NCBI GenBank assembly: GCA_029931535.1
Contig: JAQPZY010001625.1
Span: 4,255,501 to 4,319,500 of the forward strand
Direction: 5' to 3'
DNA: 64,000 nt
From: Margaritifera margaritifera
Lineage: Eukaryota > Mollusca > Bivalvia > Unionida > Margaritiferidae
Positions 23,937 to 37,215 of the stretch are shown here, piece by piece; positions within the stretch are counted from its first letter, which is position 1, and every line of letters begins with the position of its first letter. The position numbers and the translations under genes are program-made. The notes under the pieces are model-generated. The model saw only the letters and a program-made list of their open reading frames with translations, searched no databases and was not told the DNA's origin.

Positions 23937-24325
23937 TACCGTATATATTCGCGTATAAATCGATACCAACTGCAAACTGCATAGACCCAGATCTGCCGTC
24001 GCATAATGCGCCGGCAGATCTGGGTCTATGCAGTTTGTATGGACTAATCAGTAGAACAAACAACATAGACCCTGATCTGCCGTCACATAATGCACTGGTA
24101 GATCTGGGTCTATGCAGTTTGTATGGACTAATCAGTAGAACAAACAACATAGACCCTGATCTGCCGTCACATAATGCACTGGTAGATCTGGGTCTATGCA
24201 GTTTGTATGGACTAATCAGTAGAACAAACAACATAGACCCTGATCTGCCGGCGCATTATGTGACGGCAGATTAGGGTCTATGTTGTTTGCATTTAGCTTT
24301 GAGTTATACACGAGTATATACGGTA
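23937..24325. mobile_element. Hairpin-unit MITE, copy 1 with amplified core
   Basis: The outer ends TACCGTATATATTCGCGTAT and ACACGAGTATATACGGTA are inverted repeats. The interior holds four near-palindromic units. Each pairs an arm like CATAGACCCAGATCTGCCG with its inverse GGCAGATCTGGGTCTATG around a short loop containing CATAATGC. Three units follow one another with a period of about 87 bp and linker TATGGACTAATCAGTAGAAC. The open frames here are only this repetition. No clear target duplication. Confidence 0.85.
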
Positions 24326-25582
<1,257 letters not shown>

Positions 25583-25805
25583 TACCGTATATACTCGCGT
25601 ATAAAAGCCGGGCCCAAATGCAAACAACATAGACCCTAATCTGCCGTCACATAATGCGCCGGCAGATAAGGATCTATGTTGTTTCTTCTACTGATTAGTC
25701 CTTGCAAACTGCATAGACCCAAATCTGCCGGCGCATTATGCGACGGCAGATCTGGGTCTATGCAGTTAGCATTTGGTATCGAATTATACACGAGTATAAA
25801 CGGTA
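25583..25805. mobile_element. Hairpin-unit MITE, copy 2
   Basis: The ends TACCGTATATACTCGCGTAT and ACACGAGTATAAACGGTA are inverted repeats. It is flanked by CAAT on both sides (25579-25582 and 25806-25809), a candidate 4-bp target duplication. The interior has two palindromic units, one with AACAACATAGACCCTAATC and one with CTGCATAGACCCAAATC arms, instead of the four units of copy 1. Confidence 0.85.
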
Positions 25806-26519
25806 CAATATTATTACTATATGGGCACACATGTTTTGTGACTTAAAAAATGTTTGTCCTCATTGCCGCCATTACTACTGTGATTTCAGCTGCAATTCAT
25901 CGAAGATAACCCAATTCATAACAAACGCTTGAGAAAAATACAAAATAAGTAAGTATGTGGCTGTCTTAGTTAATGTTGTTTTTTTTTTTTGGTTTTTTTT
26001 TTTTGGTTTTCTTTGGGGGGGTGGGGGTTTGTTCATTTTTGTGGGGTAAAATTCTTAGCAAAAAAGTCCCCATCACAAAGGTTTCTTGATAAAGAAATAC
26101 AAACGGTCTACCCTATAGCTGAACAGTATCACAAGCTAACAATATGAATTGCAACGAATATTATCCATAACAGGCTTATGTAAGATTATAACATTATTCG
26201 AGAGTTCTGTGTATTACAGTTGCCAAGCTGTAGTTTTCGAACCTGAAGCTGAATGCTGAACTTGGTAACTATAAATCAAAGATCCGCCCAAACATGGTTA
26301 TGCAAATTTATTATACTGAATAAACCACAACAAAAGATCAAAAATCACGATTTTTACTTTTAAAAAAGGGCAATGGCGAGCCATACTGCTGGCATCATGG
26401 CGTCTGGCACGTATGATGACGTAACATTCAAAACGTCTAGTTACACGTTCCTCACATCTCATACTCTTTTAGAGTATATCGCTGACGGAAGGCTGTTTTG
26501 ACCCCAAGGTCATCTAAAC
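25806..26519. other. Non-coding DNA with T- and G-rich simple sequence
   Basis: A T-rich and G-rich low-complexity patch lies at about 25978-26030. Nothing else recognised. Confidence 0.4.
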
Positions 26520-26664
26520 TAGGGGTGTCAAACATACGGCGTATCCGGCCCGCCAGACTCATTATTTATTATTATTATTTATTATTATCTATTATTATTT
26601 ATTATTATCTATTTTTATTTCTATCAAATCTGGCCCGCCATAGCAAATGAGTTTGACACCCCTG
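26520..26664. mobile_element. hAT (Charlie-like) MITE with 8-bp target duplication
   Basis: The left end TAGGGGTGTCAAACATACGG and the right end GAGTTTGACACCCCTG are inverted repeats of the widespread CAGGGGTGTCAAAC type, with GGCCCGCCA and its inverse just inside. The flanks are a perfect ATCTAAAC (26512-26519 and 26665-26672). The interior is an expanded ATT/TTATTA simple repeat. Confidence 0.9.
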
Positions 26665-27009
26665 ATCTAAACATTAGTACATCGTCATTGCTCATCGATA
26701 CACGAGCACGATGACTAGATCTTGCCTTATATCTACTATCACAGATTGAAATCCAAACATACACGAGAAGAAATGAACAAGACTGTGTTTGGCTACTCGG
26801 AGACTCTTCAAAGTGGCGTCATCGGTATATTGTGACGTAAGCCTCGTGCTACCTTGTAACATCGACAGTATTGCGTTCCGTCACGACCAGTAAAGAATTC
26901 CTGACATTTTTCTCCAACGTATTTAGCAAAATCTTCGCATTCTGCACTAAAGCTACTGTAGAAAAGATATCTCAGCAAATGCAATCTAAATTGTGTGTGA
27001 TGCGGTTAT

Positions 27010-27310
27010 CATAGGTATGGTTTTCTTCAGGTGACATTTTACCACCTAATTTACAGTAATTTGCCGCAACTTCCAGGTCAATACAATGAATCATACCTCG
27101 AATGTATGCCTATGTGTGTCATTCGGACCACCTCGGTTTTTTGCGAAACAAAAATTGACGGAGAAGTTGAGAATGCATGGAACTATTTTTCATTCGTAGC
27201 CTCTCGGTTAATCCTACGCTCAATCCAATAGCAGAAATAGCCGAGGTAGTCTGAGTAGATTGCGGTTTCTTTCCTGCAAGGACATTTACGGCGAACAAAT
27301 TGTATGATTT
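27010..27310 (+). repeat. Dispersed repeat family R2, copy B
   Basis: The plus strand matches the minus strand of 18065-18356 (CATTCGGACCACCTCGGTT, GAGAATGCATGGAACTATTT, TTTACGGCGAACAAAT). The shared reading frame is broken by a stop in this copy (after the CTCAATCCAATAG equivalent). A shorter echo, AAATAGCGAAGGTGGTCTGA, follows at about 27365. Confidence 0.6.
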
Positions 27311-28079
27311 ATCTGTAAATTACTACACCGACATACATCAGATGCATGTTTGTGTCTCGGCAGAAATAGCGAAGGTGGTCTGAATGAATTTATAGCGTTG
27401 TAGCATTGGTATTATCCTACATAAAGGAGGTAACCCACTGTGAGGTGTATGGTTTGATTACGTCACAACAAACAAACCACTTTCTTCACAGACGTTTGGA
27501 AACGGTTCACTTCCCGCTTGGGTGATTCCCTTCTCTTCAGAGAGGATTTACGACCCACTAGCTGAGGACGCCATATCGCTGAACGCCGATGTCTAACTTC
27601 TTGATTTTAAAGTTCGACGTTAGCGCTAAGGTGACTTTACGCAATCTTACAGGATTCCCAGATTGCTAAAATCTGGAGGTTTCCAATATGATAAAATCGT
27701 TACAATAACACGTATCGCATAGAAACTTCAAATGTAGACTATTTGTTTTAATTTCTGAGGACATTATTTAAAATTTTACAGACTCATCTATTATTCCTGG
27801 CTATAAAGCAGGTCATTTAGCAACGACACTAACATTGTCTATATCTGCATTACCTAGAGATTATGAGTACTGGAAATTCAATTTCAAGTTATTAAAACAA
27901 AATTTATATATTCTTTTGGTAACAAACAAATATGTATAGCCAACACAGCAAAAGAATACTACTATGAAGGTGATAAGAAGAAAACACTTAAGATGAAGCT
28001 AACTTTTTGCAACGATCAATTATATTTTTTAACTTCTTAAAATGATTATAACATCAGAATCGATTAGGTATTCACAAAC
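27311..28079. other. Non-coding DNA, no feature recognised
   Basis: AT-rich; the last part may be the decayed 5' region of the LINE that follows, but I cannot show this. Confidence 0.35.
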
Positions 28080-31005
28080 TAAGTCAAACCAGGAAAAATA
28101 AATTGTCCAGGAAAATTGAAGCTGAAGTACAAAGTTTATATACCTAAGCGAATAACTCCACTGTTGTGGCAGAACTGAACAAAAAAGCAAGCAGATTTAG
28201 AAGAAATGAGGAAAAAAACAGGTGAGAGGTGTAATATTAAGATCAAAAGCAAAGTGGTACGAGTTGGGTGGGAAACAAATCAAAATATTTTCCTAATCTT
28301 TACAAACGAAATTACTTAAACAAATTAATAAAATAATTAATTTTGGAAGACGGAACAAGGGTAATTGATCAAAACGATATATTAAATCAACAGAAAGATT
28401 TGTTAGAACGATTATACAAAAGCAAAAAGAAATAATTTGCAAACTCATAACCATTTTTGAACTATGATAAAAAAGAAGGAAAAAAAACCCGTCAGATCTT
28501 GAAACTCGTGTGAGGGTAAGCTGACGTTTGAGGAATACAGTTTAGCTCTGAAAATTATGAAAAAAGAAACCAGTCCCGGTTCCAATGGATTTACCGTTGA
28601 ATTTCATAAATACCTTTGGAAAGATGTAGGGCCTTTTGTCTTTAGGTCTTTATACGCTGGATTTGATATGAAATTTTTTTTTTCTTCTTCAAAACTTCAA
28701 TCTCAGGCAGTCATTAGTTGCATTCAAGAAGAAGATAAAGACAGGGGATTGATAGTTAAAATTAGAAGGAAAAAAAAGGAAAAAAAAAACCTAAACCGGT
28801 CTCTCTGCTTAATGTAGATTACAAGATTGTTTCTGTGTCTATTGCTAATATGGTGAAGAAAGTCATCCCTTCTATTTTAATGTTGACAGTCAGAAGGGTT
28901 TTATGAAAAGGGAATTTATTGGTGAAAATACGATAATTTTATATGACCCGTTTCACTATCTAGAGGAAACAAAATGAATTTTGGTCTTCTCTTACTGACA
29001 GACTTTGAAAAGCTTTAGACTTTGTTGAATGGAACTTTTTGGAAAATGCTCTGAAATTCTTTAACTTTGGAGAATCCATTTGTCACTGGGTTATGGTATT
29101 TTGCAATAAATCAAAACGTTATGCCAGTAGTAATGGGCATTTATCTCCATTTTTTATTATTTAGAGAGAGCCTGTCGCCAGGGAGACCCTTTTTTCGCAC
29201 CCCAGTTATTTATCATAGGTATTTAACTTATTGCACTGGACCTAAAAACAGAATAAAAGCATTACAAGCATTTTCAATAATGAAATGGAGTTAAAATTAG
29301 GGCAGTATCCTTATGATGCTTTTCTATTATTAGATGGTACTCCATTGTCCTTTAAGTCAACCATTCAGATTTCGATGACTTTGCCTTGCTATCAGGTCGG
29401 TACTGTAATATCTTTAACTCAAAAGTTATTTGGATAGGAAACACTACTACTAATAATAATATAAAATTAAAATGACAAAATATGTCCAGAAATTGATACT
29501 GACTGGTCAACGTTCAATTTTAGATTATTGAGAATGGCCTTCTCTTTCAACTTGGAGGATATGGTAGAACTTAAGTATTCAAAGAAGTTGAAGAAAGTAA
29601 AGAAACTGCATGACTGATGGAGCAAAATAAATTGATTCCTTAATAGAAAAGTTACTTTGATAAAAATCCTTCATTTTGCCTAAATTCATTCATATTTTTT
29701 CAGTTATACAAAGTCCACCACCCCATATAGAATATGCACTGAATAAATATTTTTTTTCCAATTTATTTGGGGCGGTAAAACTGGGAGGGTTAAAAGAGAC
29801 ACTCTTATAGCTTTTTTTAAGGAAGGGGGATTCAATATGATTCAGTTACACTCATCTGCGTGATAAATAAAGTTTTCCTGCATTAGGAGTATTTTAGAAA
29901 AATGAAGACGCTATATGGCAGAACTTGGTTTCTGAATAAATATTTGGAAAATCTGAAGGTACACAGTAATTTAATTTATGGAAAATTAAATTGAAAGAGA
30001 TTTTTTAATTAATAAAAAAAAATGTTGGAGTGATGTTATTTATCCTTTATCGCTTGAAATTGAACCATCTGCTGTTCATGAATACTGTCTCAAGATATTT
30101 TTTAAATAGTTAATAGAGATCATTTAAAATCATGGTCAAGACAGAGAACAAATTGTATTTTACTTATTCAGTATGTTTTTGGCACACAAAGATCACTATT
30201 AAGTCTTGATGAAATCAGTGGCGTGGCGGGGGGGGGGGGCGAAGGGGACGGTGTCCCCGTGCGGCACTTTCTAGGGGGCGACAATTTGGTAAGAATACCG
30301 TATACTAGTATATCCTAAATAATACGAATGGAGTGGGGGCGTAATTTTGGTAGTTGGCCCTGGGCGACACTCTGCCTCGCTACGCCACTGGATGAAAAAA
30401 AACCCCCAAAACACAAACTAGTAATTTCATACAGTACTTTGCTGGTTCTTAAAGATATCAGCGAAATCCACTTTGGAAAGGAAAATTAGATTTTTTTGTA
30501 AAAAAAAAAAGTGAAAATAGTTTTCATGTAGTTTGCGACAAAAATTTCACTCCTTAGGGTAAGAGAAGTAATACATTTAGTTGTAAAGACCTGATAAGAA
30601 CTTAGATACAAAAGTCTAATGGTAAACATGAATTTGGTCAAAGCAGTTACAGTGTGCAATTGGTGTTGACCAATAGACACATTCTTCCGTTTTTGGCTAA
30701 ACCTTGTACAAAAGATACTAAACTGATTAGCTTTAATTTTAGATTTCTTAATTTTTTTTTTGTTATTTCAATGATAATGATAAACGTATTTTGTGTAAGG
30801 AGGGAATAGAAAATATTGACCATTTATTTTATGACTCTCCAGTTATTGAACATCTTTGGAAATTATTTATGGAATTGATCCGACCCCTTGATCCGAATTT
30901 CGCAAAATGACGCTTTTAGAGGAAATAACAATTTTGAAAAGCTTATTAATTTCTTAATTTTGCTTGCAAAATATGTTATATACATATCACGTTATGCGTC
31001 ATGAT
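28080..31005 (+). pseudogene. L1-like non-LTR retrotransposon ORF2, dead copy
   Basis: Multiple frames give an ORF2 from upstream of the RT to the C-terminus. In order: a linker with KWYELGGK-like sequence (about 28255), LILEDGTRVIDQNDILN (28340-28390), the RT entry SPGSNGFTVEFHKY (28573-28614), FVFRSLYAGFD, LNVDYKIVS, an FEKALDFVEWNFLE-like block (29005-29045), the palm catalytic site reading QYPYDAF where the family has QYADDT (29301-29320), an FFQFIWGGKTGR-type block (about 29755), CKEGIENIDHLFYDSP (30800-30845) and LINFLILLAKYVIYI (30940-30985). It has many frameshifts and a lost YADD, and it is interrupted by a hAT MITE at 30216-30390. No endonuclease domain was recognised, so it is 5' truncated. 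Confidence 0.8.
30216..30390. mobile_element. hAT MITE family H1, copy 2, inside the LINE
   Basis: The ends CAGTGGCGTGGCG and CGCTACGCCACTG are inverted repeats. The target duplication is GATGAAAT (30208-30215) against GATGAAAA (30391-30398), one mismatch. The interior closely follows copy 1 at 22725 (GGCACTTTCTAGGGGGCG, TTGGTAAGA, TACCGTATA, TAATACGAATG, GGCGTAATTTTGG) with a short extra GGACGGTGTCCCCGTG. It post-dates the LINE insertion. Confidence 0.95.
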
Positions 31006-31670
31006 TTATGTCATAAAAAGCTGGGAATATATGTAGCCAAGGTGAATGACAGTGTTTTATGACATAAAAGGCTGGGAATATATGTAGTCAATATAATACG
31101 GTATTGATGATTTATAACATAGAAGGCTGGGAAGATATGTAGTCAAGGTGAATGACGGTGTTTTATGACATAAAAGGCTGGGAATATATGTAGTCAATAT
31201 AATACGGTATTGATGATTTATAACATAGAAGGCTGGGAAGATATGTAGTCAAGGTGAATGACGGTGTTTTATGACATTTAAAAGGCTGGAAATATATGTA
31301 GCCAAGGTGAATGACGGTGTTTTATGAGATAAAAGGCTGGGAAGATATTTAGTCAAGGTGAATAACAGTATTGATAATTTATGACATAAAAGGCTGGAAA
31401 GATATGTAGTCAAGGTGAATAACAGTATTGATAATTTATGACATAAAAGGCTGGGAAGATGTGTAGTCAAGGTGAATGACAGTATTGATGTTTTATACTG
31501 TACCATAAAAGGTTGGGAAGATATTTAGTCAAGGTGAATGACAGTTTTGTTGTTTTATACCATAAAAGGCTGGGAAGATATTTAGTCAAGGTGAATGACA
31601 GTTTTGTTGTTTTATACCATAAAAGGCTGGGAAGATATTTAGCTAAGGTGAATGACAGTTTTGATGATTG
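31006..31670 (+). repeat. 55-60 bp tandem repeat array, about 12 copies
   Basis: The unit is roughly CATAAAAGGCTGGGAAGATA then TGTAGTCAAGGTGAATGACAG then TATTGATGATTTATGA. Length varies by a few bases, and copies near 31080-31240 alternate between a GTCAAGGTGAATGACGG form and a GTCAATATAATACGG form. The array begins directly at the 3' end of the L1-like LINE. Confidence 0.9.
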
Positions 31671-31819
31671 CGAGAAAAAGTGGATTTTTAGCAGGAAGTT
31701 TTTGTTTTATATCTTAAAGCTGTTTTACACTTTCATGTGTTGTGGGGGTGGGGGTGCGCTAAGGAAACAATATCAAATTTCAGGAAAACAGGCAATTTAA
31801 TAACACCTTGGGGTTTGTA

Positions 31820-31820
<1 letters not shown>

Positions 31821-31887
<67 letters not shown>
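31821..31887. repeat. (GT)n microsatellite
   Basis: About 33 GT units with one GC interruption near the start. Confidence 0.95.
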
Positions 31888-31888
<1 letters not shown>

Positions 31889-34834
31889 AAGTAGGCAACT
31901 TTATGTAAAGGTCAGGATACAAAAATAATTTCAGGTTATGCCCGGTACTCCAAATGAGGTAGTGATGTAGGGGAATATGTACAATCCTAACATATTATGT
32001 TAAATTTAAACAAAAATGTTTAAAAAAAATCACAGCTAATGTTCTTTCAGCGTTTCTCAGCACATCTGCGATAGGGTGACGTCATGACACCATATGTATC
32101 TGCACATCAGCAACTAAATAAACCGGCATGTCAAGCATGATTTCTCCCGCCTCCTCTATTTTGTGTTTGTATACTCCACACAGATTAGTCTTGCAAGACA
32201 AATAAGCTCAGATCCCATGCTCATTATTGAATGTGCAACTAAATGACTGGAGAACATAATCGTGGAGTTCCTTGATGGTGCGTGTTATATTAGCGATTCG
32301 GTGCAATCGGAAGCCTTCAGATCTGAGCGATCAGGAAACCCAAAAAGCTTTTATAACGTCATGGACCTTGACGTCAATTTTGAACATTAAATATAAAAAA
32401 GTCAAAGATCGGCGTTAAGGATGATCGCTTGTAATATGTTGTATATCGTTTAAAAATGTATAGGCTGGTATGTAATTTTTGGGTGTGTGTGTGGATATGC
32501 TTAGGTGAATATCTAGCCCTTAGTGCTATTACATAGAAAACTATGGGAAAAAGTAATGTTTCACCGGCTTCAGTGCATAAAATAATGGCTGAATGAGAAT
32601 TTACAAATTTATAAAATTTTCACTGATTGAAGATGAAAGAAAAGTGTATGTTGGTGAGTAATTTTTTTTTTTTTGTAGTATGACGCACTTGTTGAGAATA
32701 CATAAGGTTTCCGCAACAGAAAGTTTGTGCGGACGATTTACGGCAGGTCGTAAATCGTTGATGATTTCCCAAGGTTTCGTATACTTTTCATTGACTTTAT
32801 CATTTTCTTTCACAGGACTGTTTTTGCGATTATTTAAACTGAATAAGCTCTCGTCTTCATCACTTCATAAGAACCGCGTAATTGTACGTCCAATTTCTCC
32901 CATAGTTCATACCGCTACGATAGGCTTAGATTACACGTGACTTCATATAGATGATGTCATGTTGTATTGATCACATCATTTCAAGCTGCACAGTAGACAT
33001 TAATATTACAAAAGCGTTCGTCCTTAAGCGCAAAGGCATCGTCAGCTAACGACCTGGTCTCGTTCAACCGGACTCTGGTTTGACTTCGCGAGATCTCCGC
33101 CATATAAGGGTCTGGTAAAATGCTTAATTGAACTCTGTTACCGATAGAAGGCGCTTCGGTCAAAGAGAAAGTCCAAAGGCATTTCTCCCTATCTCCAAAT
33201 TTATCAAGACATACTTTCTGCAATCATTCAAGTCAAAATTATGTTGTAAGAATAAAATTAAAAGGATATCAATAAACATCAATTTGTAAACAGGTGCCGA
33301 TGCAGGAGACGTGTCTCAATCAGCAAATAATTCCATTTTTTATGGATGGACTGTGTTTTCTGACATGTGATTGACTGTGAATGATCACGTGATACTGCTC
33401 TGTATCGGAGCAACCTCGGCCTTTTTAGTCAAGCCAGAACAACATCGAAAGTATAAGGCGGATTGATTTCCCCATTTTTGGTGAAAACAAATACTAAACA
33501 GCACAAAATTCTTGCGCAACAAAGTAGTACTCAGTCCAAGATATGTTTATGGACTAAATAACAGGTCAATTCAAGCTAAGAAATATGTTGTTATTTTGAA
33601 TCTTTTTTTTATGAGTCAATATTTTGGCTTCACGCACACAATGACGTGCTATTTCGTCACTTGATTGGATAGTTCTCATGAACGAAATTCAAATGGCTGG
33701 CTCTGTGACACATCTGAAGTTTTGTAATGGAAAGGCTTAGGATGGTCATATTTTATGGCAATTTCTGGGGACTATTTCGGTTCCCATTCCGTTCAAGCTT
33801 TGCATGTATCAACTCCTTACATCAACCCCCTGTGACTTCAAATAAAAATTTGCAAGCCCAGACAAATCTCCGACCAGAATTCACTATACTTGCAAAGTCC
33901 TACATGCACTTAAAAACTCAACTTTGTAACCAAACAAAGCATTTGACAGACTTTGCGAGCAACTCTACTTTCAAACACTGCACATATCACTTCACACTAC
34001 AAAACTGAATGGACCCACAGGCTGTTTGCGCTGTCGCACACGAGTTAAAATTAAGCTGTTGTTGTAGACAATTTATTTTATTTTTTACCGTTATTTGGAA
34101 TCGGATTACATCGTCCTGGTCATGTTTCCCTGTTTTTCATTTATATATTCATAAACTACTACAATTTTGCTTCGACAATGAGTTTGAAGAAACAACCAGC
34201 AGTTGTTATTTAGTTTGGTGGTCATATGACGTAAGAACAGCATATATTACAAAAGTATGAACAAATGTGTTTGGTTGGAGAGATTGAAATACGTAGAAGG
34301 CAAGAGCAACGAATACTAAACGTGTAAAGTATGAAATTCCTGAATAAAAATCATTGTGACCTCATCGAACTCTTGTGTTGTGAATCTCTACGGGCTAGGT
34401 AATCTGGCTCCATGTAAAGAGGTTCATGAAAGAAAACCAAGTGCAACCCTAAAATCAAATATTTTGTTGATGAAATCCGCTGATTTGACGACAGAAAGGA
34501 GGAAAATTAAAATTATACGGATTAAATGATCACGGCTGGATATTTATAGAAATATACATTTTGCCAAATCACTCACAAAGTAAACATTAAATCCTTCAGA
34601 CTTTACTTGGTGATTAGATAAAATTTACACTAATCTACAAACACCTGACCATGATCATTTACTCCTATAATTCAACGGTCCATATTTATGCGAAACATTA
34701 CGTCATCTATTCATCATAATGATATATTCCGTCATCTAATCTCATCGGCCAATGAAATCACTCGTCCAAATTTTGGGAGAGCTTCGTTCTGGCGTTGAAA
34801 GGGAAACATTTTTTTTTTTAAAACCAGGCTTTCG
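31888..34834. other. Non-coding DNA, no feature recognised
   Basis: Several 60-95 codon frames exist (for example 33727-34008 plus and 33223-32981 minus) but none has a domain signature, a repeat partner or another sign of coding. Host exons could be hidden here. Confidence 0.4.
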
Positions 34835-35060
34835 TTTGGCGAGATGTTATGAAATCACGTGAGAGGTCTGGCTGAAAGAGACTACTCAAGACCCTCAATA
34901 TTCCACGAGGAGAGTAACAAGAGACTACAATCGGAATATCTTCGTCTCTTTCCGATGCGAGTCGACTTAAAACAACTCCTGAAAGAAACTCGGGTGGAAT
35001 TGTAGTGATACTTCCCTTATTGGTAAGTTTTTGGCTGACAAACATTTGGCTGGATGTACG
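34835..35060 (-). repeat. Dispersed repeat family R3, copy A
   Basis: The minus strand (open for 75 codons, 35045-34818) matches the plus strand at 37080-37215: CCAAAAACTTA, GGGAAGTATCACT, GCATCGGAAAGAGACGA. The second copy is shorter and not open. Unrecognised protein, possibly a remnant exon. Confidence 0.55.
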
Positions 35061-36224
35061 AAGAATAGATTCTTATAAAATAATACGTGTTGAAAATAAC
35101 ACTCGACGATGTACCATGAATGAAATGCTCTATTTTTAATTGTTTTATGTTATTCCAACAAGTTTTAATGAAAAACTAAATAAATTATTCGGTTTCAATA
35201 ACTTCAAATTATTGCCTACGTTGCTATTAGTTAAGCACGTCATCGAGTCGTTGTGACGTCAGTGAAGTTATTATGAGTAAATAAAAACCACGGACTTGAG
35301 GGTAATTCAGAATGACCACCATTTACATCCGATGTTTTGGGGTTTCTTTCTTTTAACATGCGACGGAATAGGCAGAGGACGTTCGGAGTAAACAGACTAG
35401 TCACTGCACTCGGAACCTCCTAAACCTTTTCCTTCGCATGCTAGATATAAACCTCGAATGTAAATAGTGGCCGTTTTTGCCCTCATATCCGTTGTTTTTA
35501 TTATCACACAGTTTGTACACTTTACATACGGTGTTGGCAGTTTATTATTTTTTATATGTCAACACGTTAACATATCACTTTATGTCAATCTGATTTTTCC
35601 ATATAAACCCATGAAATCCTTGCGCAGTATTTTCATTATCGATTGGCTGCGACCGTGGGAATTTTCCTTGCCCCGTCTTCTGGAACCACTTTATTTTACC
35701 ATTACTATTAACAATTTTTTGGCCGTGTTTCCAATTGGCAGCCGAATGGACAATAGGAAAAAGCAGGCGACGATAACAAAAACGCACAGTAGTGGTTACG
35801 TATGTCGGAATATGACTCATTTACCCTACACAAAATTCTCCGAATCCCAGACTATAACTAGAACACGAGTCAAACCCGCTGGACATTCGCCTGGTTAAAC
35901 CAAAAATGGGGGAGAATCAGGAAAATCTATCACGCTGTCGAACACGAACATACTGACTCGATGCATAGAAACTCCCGGCAGCCTGTTGTAAAGCAGGCAG
36001 TCCTCTTTACATTGATGTTACCACACGGTACGGATCTTGCATCCCACCCCAAGGACAGGCATGGTTTAAATGCCAACCTATATGTGTAAATAAACTCACC
36101 TCATTTATGAATAGAATGTCGACAAATGCTGGTCTCCCTCCTGACAAAAAGTTATCGGACCACAGATCAAATAATGCAAATATCCGGTCACAAAAACGTT
36201 AAATATGGGAATCACTATAGAGCC
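35061..36224. other. Non-coding DNA with one hydrophobic open frame
   Basis: A plus-strand frame ending at 35898 has a hydrophobic N-terminal half, but its apparent first codon is GTG, not ATG, and no family is recognisable. It might be part of an exon; I do not call it a gene. Confidence 0.35.
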
Positions 36225-36870
36225 ATATGAATGCAAACTGGCAGCAGCATAACACCTTTAGATTTAGTACTATTTCTGTATCCAGCTATCACCCCTTCAG
36301 ACAAATATCCAACAACTGGATTGATATTTCTTCTGCCATATCCAATACTGCATCTGCGGTGAATGTCCATGGTGGAATCGACACTCTTTTCTGTGGAAAC
36401 GTTGTAAACAGTCTCATCAAAATCCATGTATATGGCCCATCAACTACTCAAGCTGACTGAGTGAACTGTGCAACATCACAGAGGAATTTCCATCGGGGAT
36501 CCAGTGTAGAAAAATGACGTTGTCCGTATAACATGTTTTATTGATCTGAAAGACAGTTGCTCTTTCAATTGTAATTTGTATTTTAAAAAATCTACTTCTA
36601 AATGTTATTGGTGATCGAATTGTGCAATATTGCTTCAACTCGCACCTGGGGCTAATTTTTCACGCGTAAGAATTGACAAGTGCAGCGTCTGAGCCAGAAT
36701 TAAATCAAATGCCCAAAATAATTTATTCTTCTTTCTATCTAGACTCTATTTCTTCTCAAAATAAAATCTTTGTAATAATCAGAATCTCAACATGGCAATG
36801 ATTTCCTACTGAATTTATGAAACTCGTTGAATAGATTCAGTATTAAATCATTACCCATTTGAGATCCTCT
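36225..36870 (-). repeat. Dispersed repeat family R1, copy B
   Basis: The reverse complement matches 17450-17960 over several hundred bases. This copy has an internal extra block in which a TTTCATAAATTCAGTA/AAATCATT motif occurs twice (about 36800-36860). A 70-codon minus frame (36427-36215) contains STMDIHRRCSIGYGRR, aligned to the MITE-free copy's TTCACAACAAATGCAGTC region. Confidence 0.65.
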
Positions 36871-37079
36871 GTTTATATCGTAATAACATCATTGACGTTA
36901 CAACGATTAATTGACGTGTCGTCACTAATATCAACACAAGCAATAGTTGCAAGCTATGGAAACTGATTGATTTCTTAGTTGTTTTTGTATTCGAAAGTTC
37001 CAGGAGTTATGTTAAAAATTTTAAAGTGTATGTATTTCATTGATGGTGAAACGTAGTGAAATGTTATTTTGAACCCCTG

Positions 37080-37215
37080 TCTTTTTTATGAGGACCTATT
37101 CTTCGTAACTAGGCATATGTTCGTCACCAAAAACTTAGCAATTTGGGAAGTATCACTGCAATTGCTTCCTAGTCTCTTTCAAAGAGCATCGGAAAGAGAC
37201 GATGATGTTTAGAAT
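37080..37215 (+). repeat. Dispersed repeat family R3, copy B
   Basis: Shorter inverted partner of 34835-35060, sharing GGGAAGTATCACTGCAATT and GCATCGGAAAGAGACGATGA. Confidence 0.5.

Noticed and set aside
23908..24274. Repetitive proteins in two frames across the MITE
   Set aside because: The repeats are the hairpin units of the MITE read as codons on both strands.
35467..35898. 143-codon hydrophobic open frame as a host membrane gene
   Set aside because: The first codon is GTG, no family is recognisable, and no splice or codon evidence supports it.
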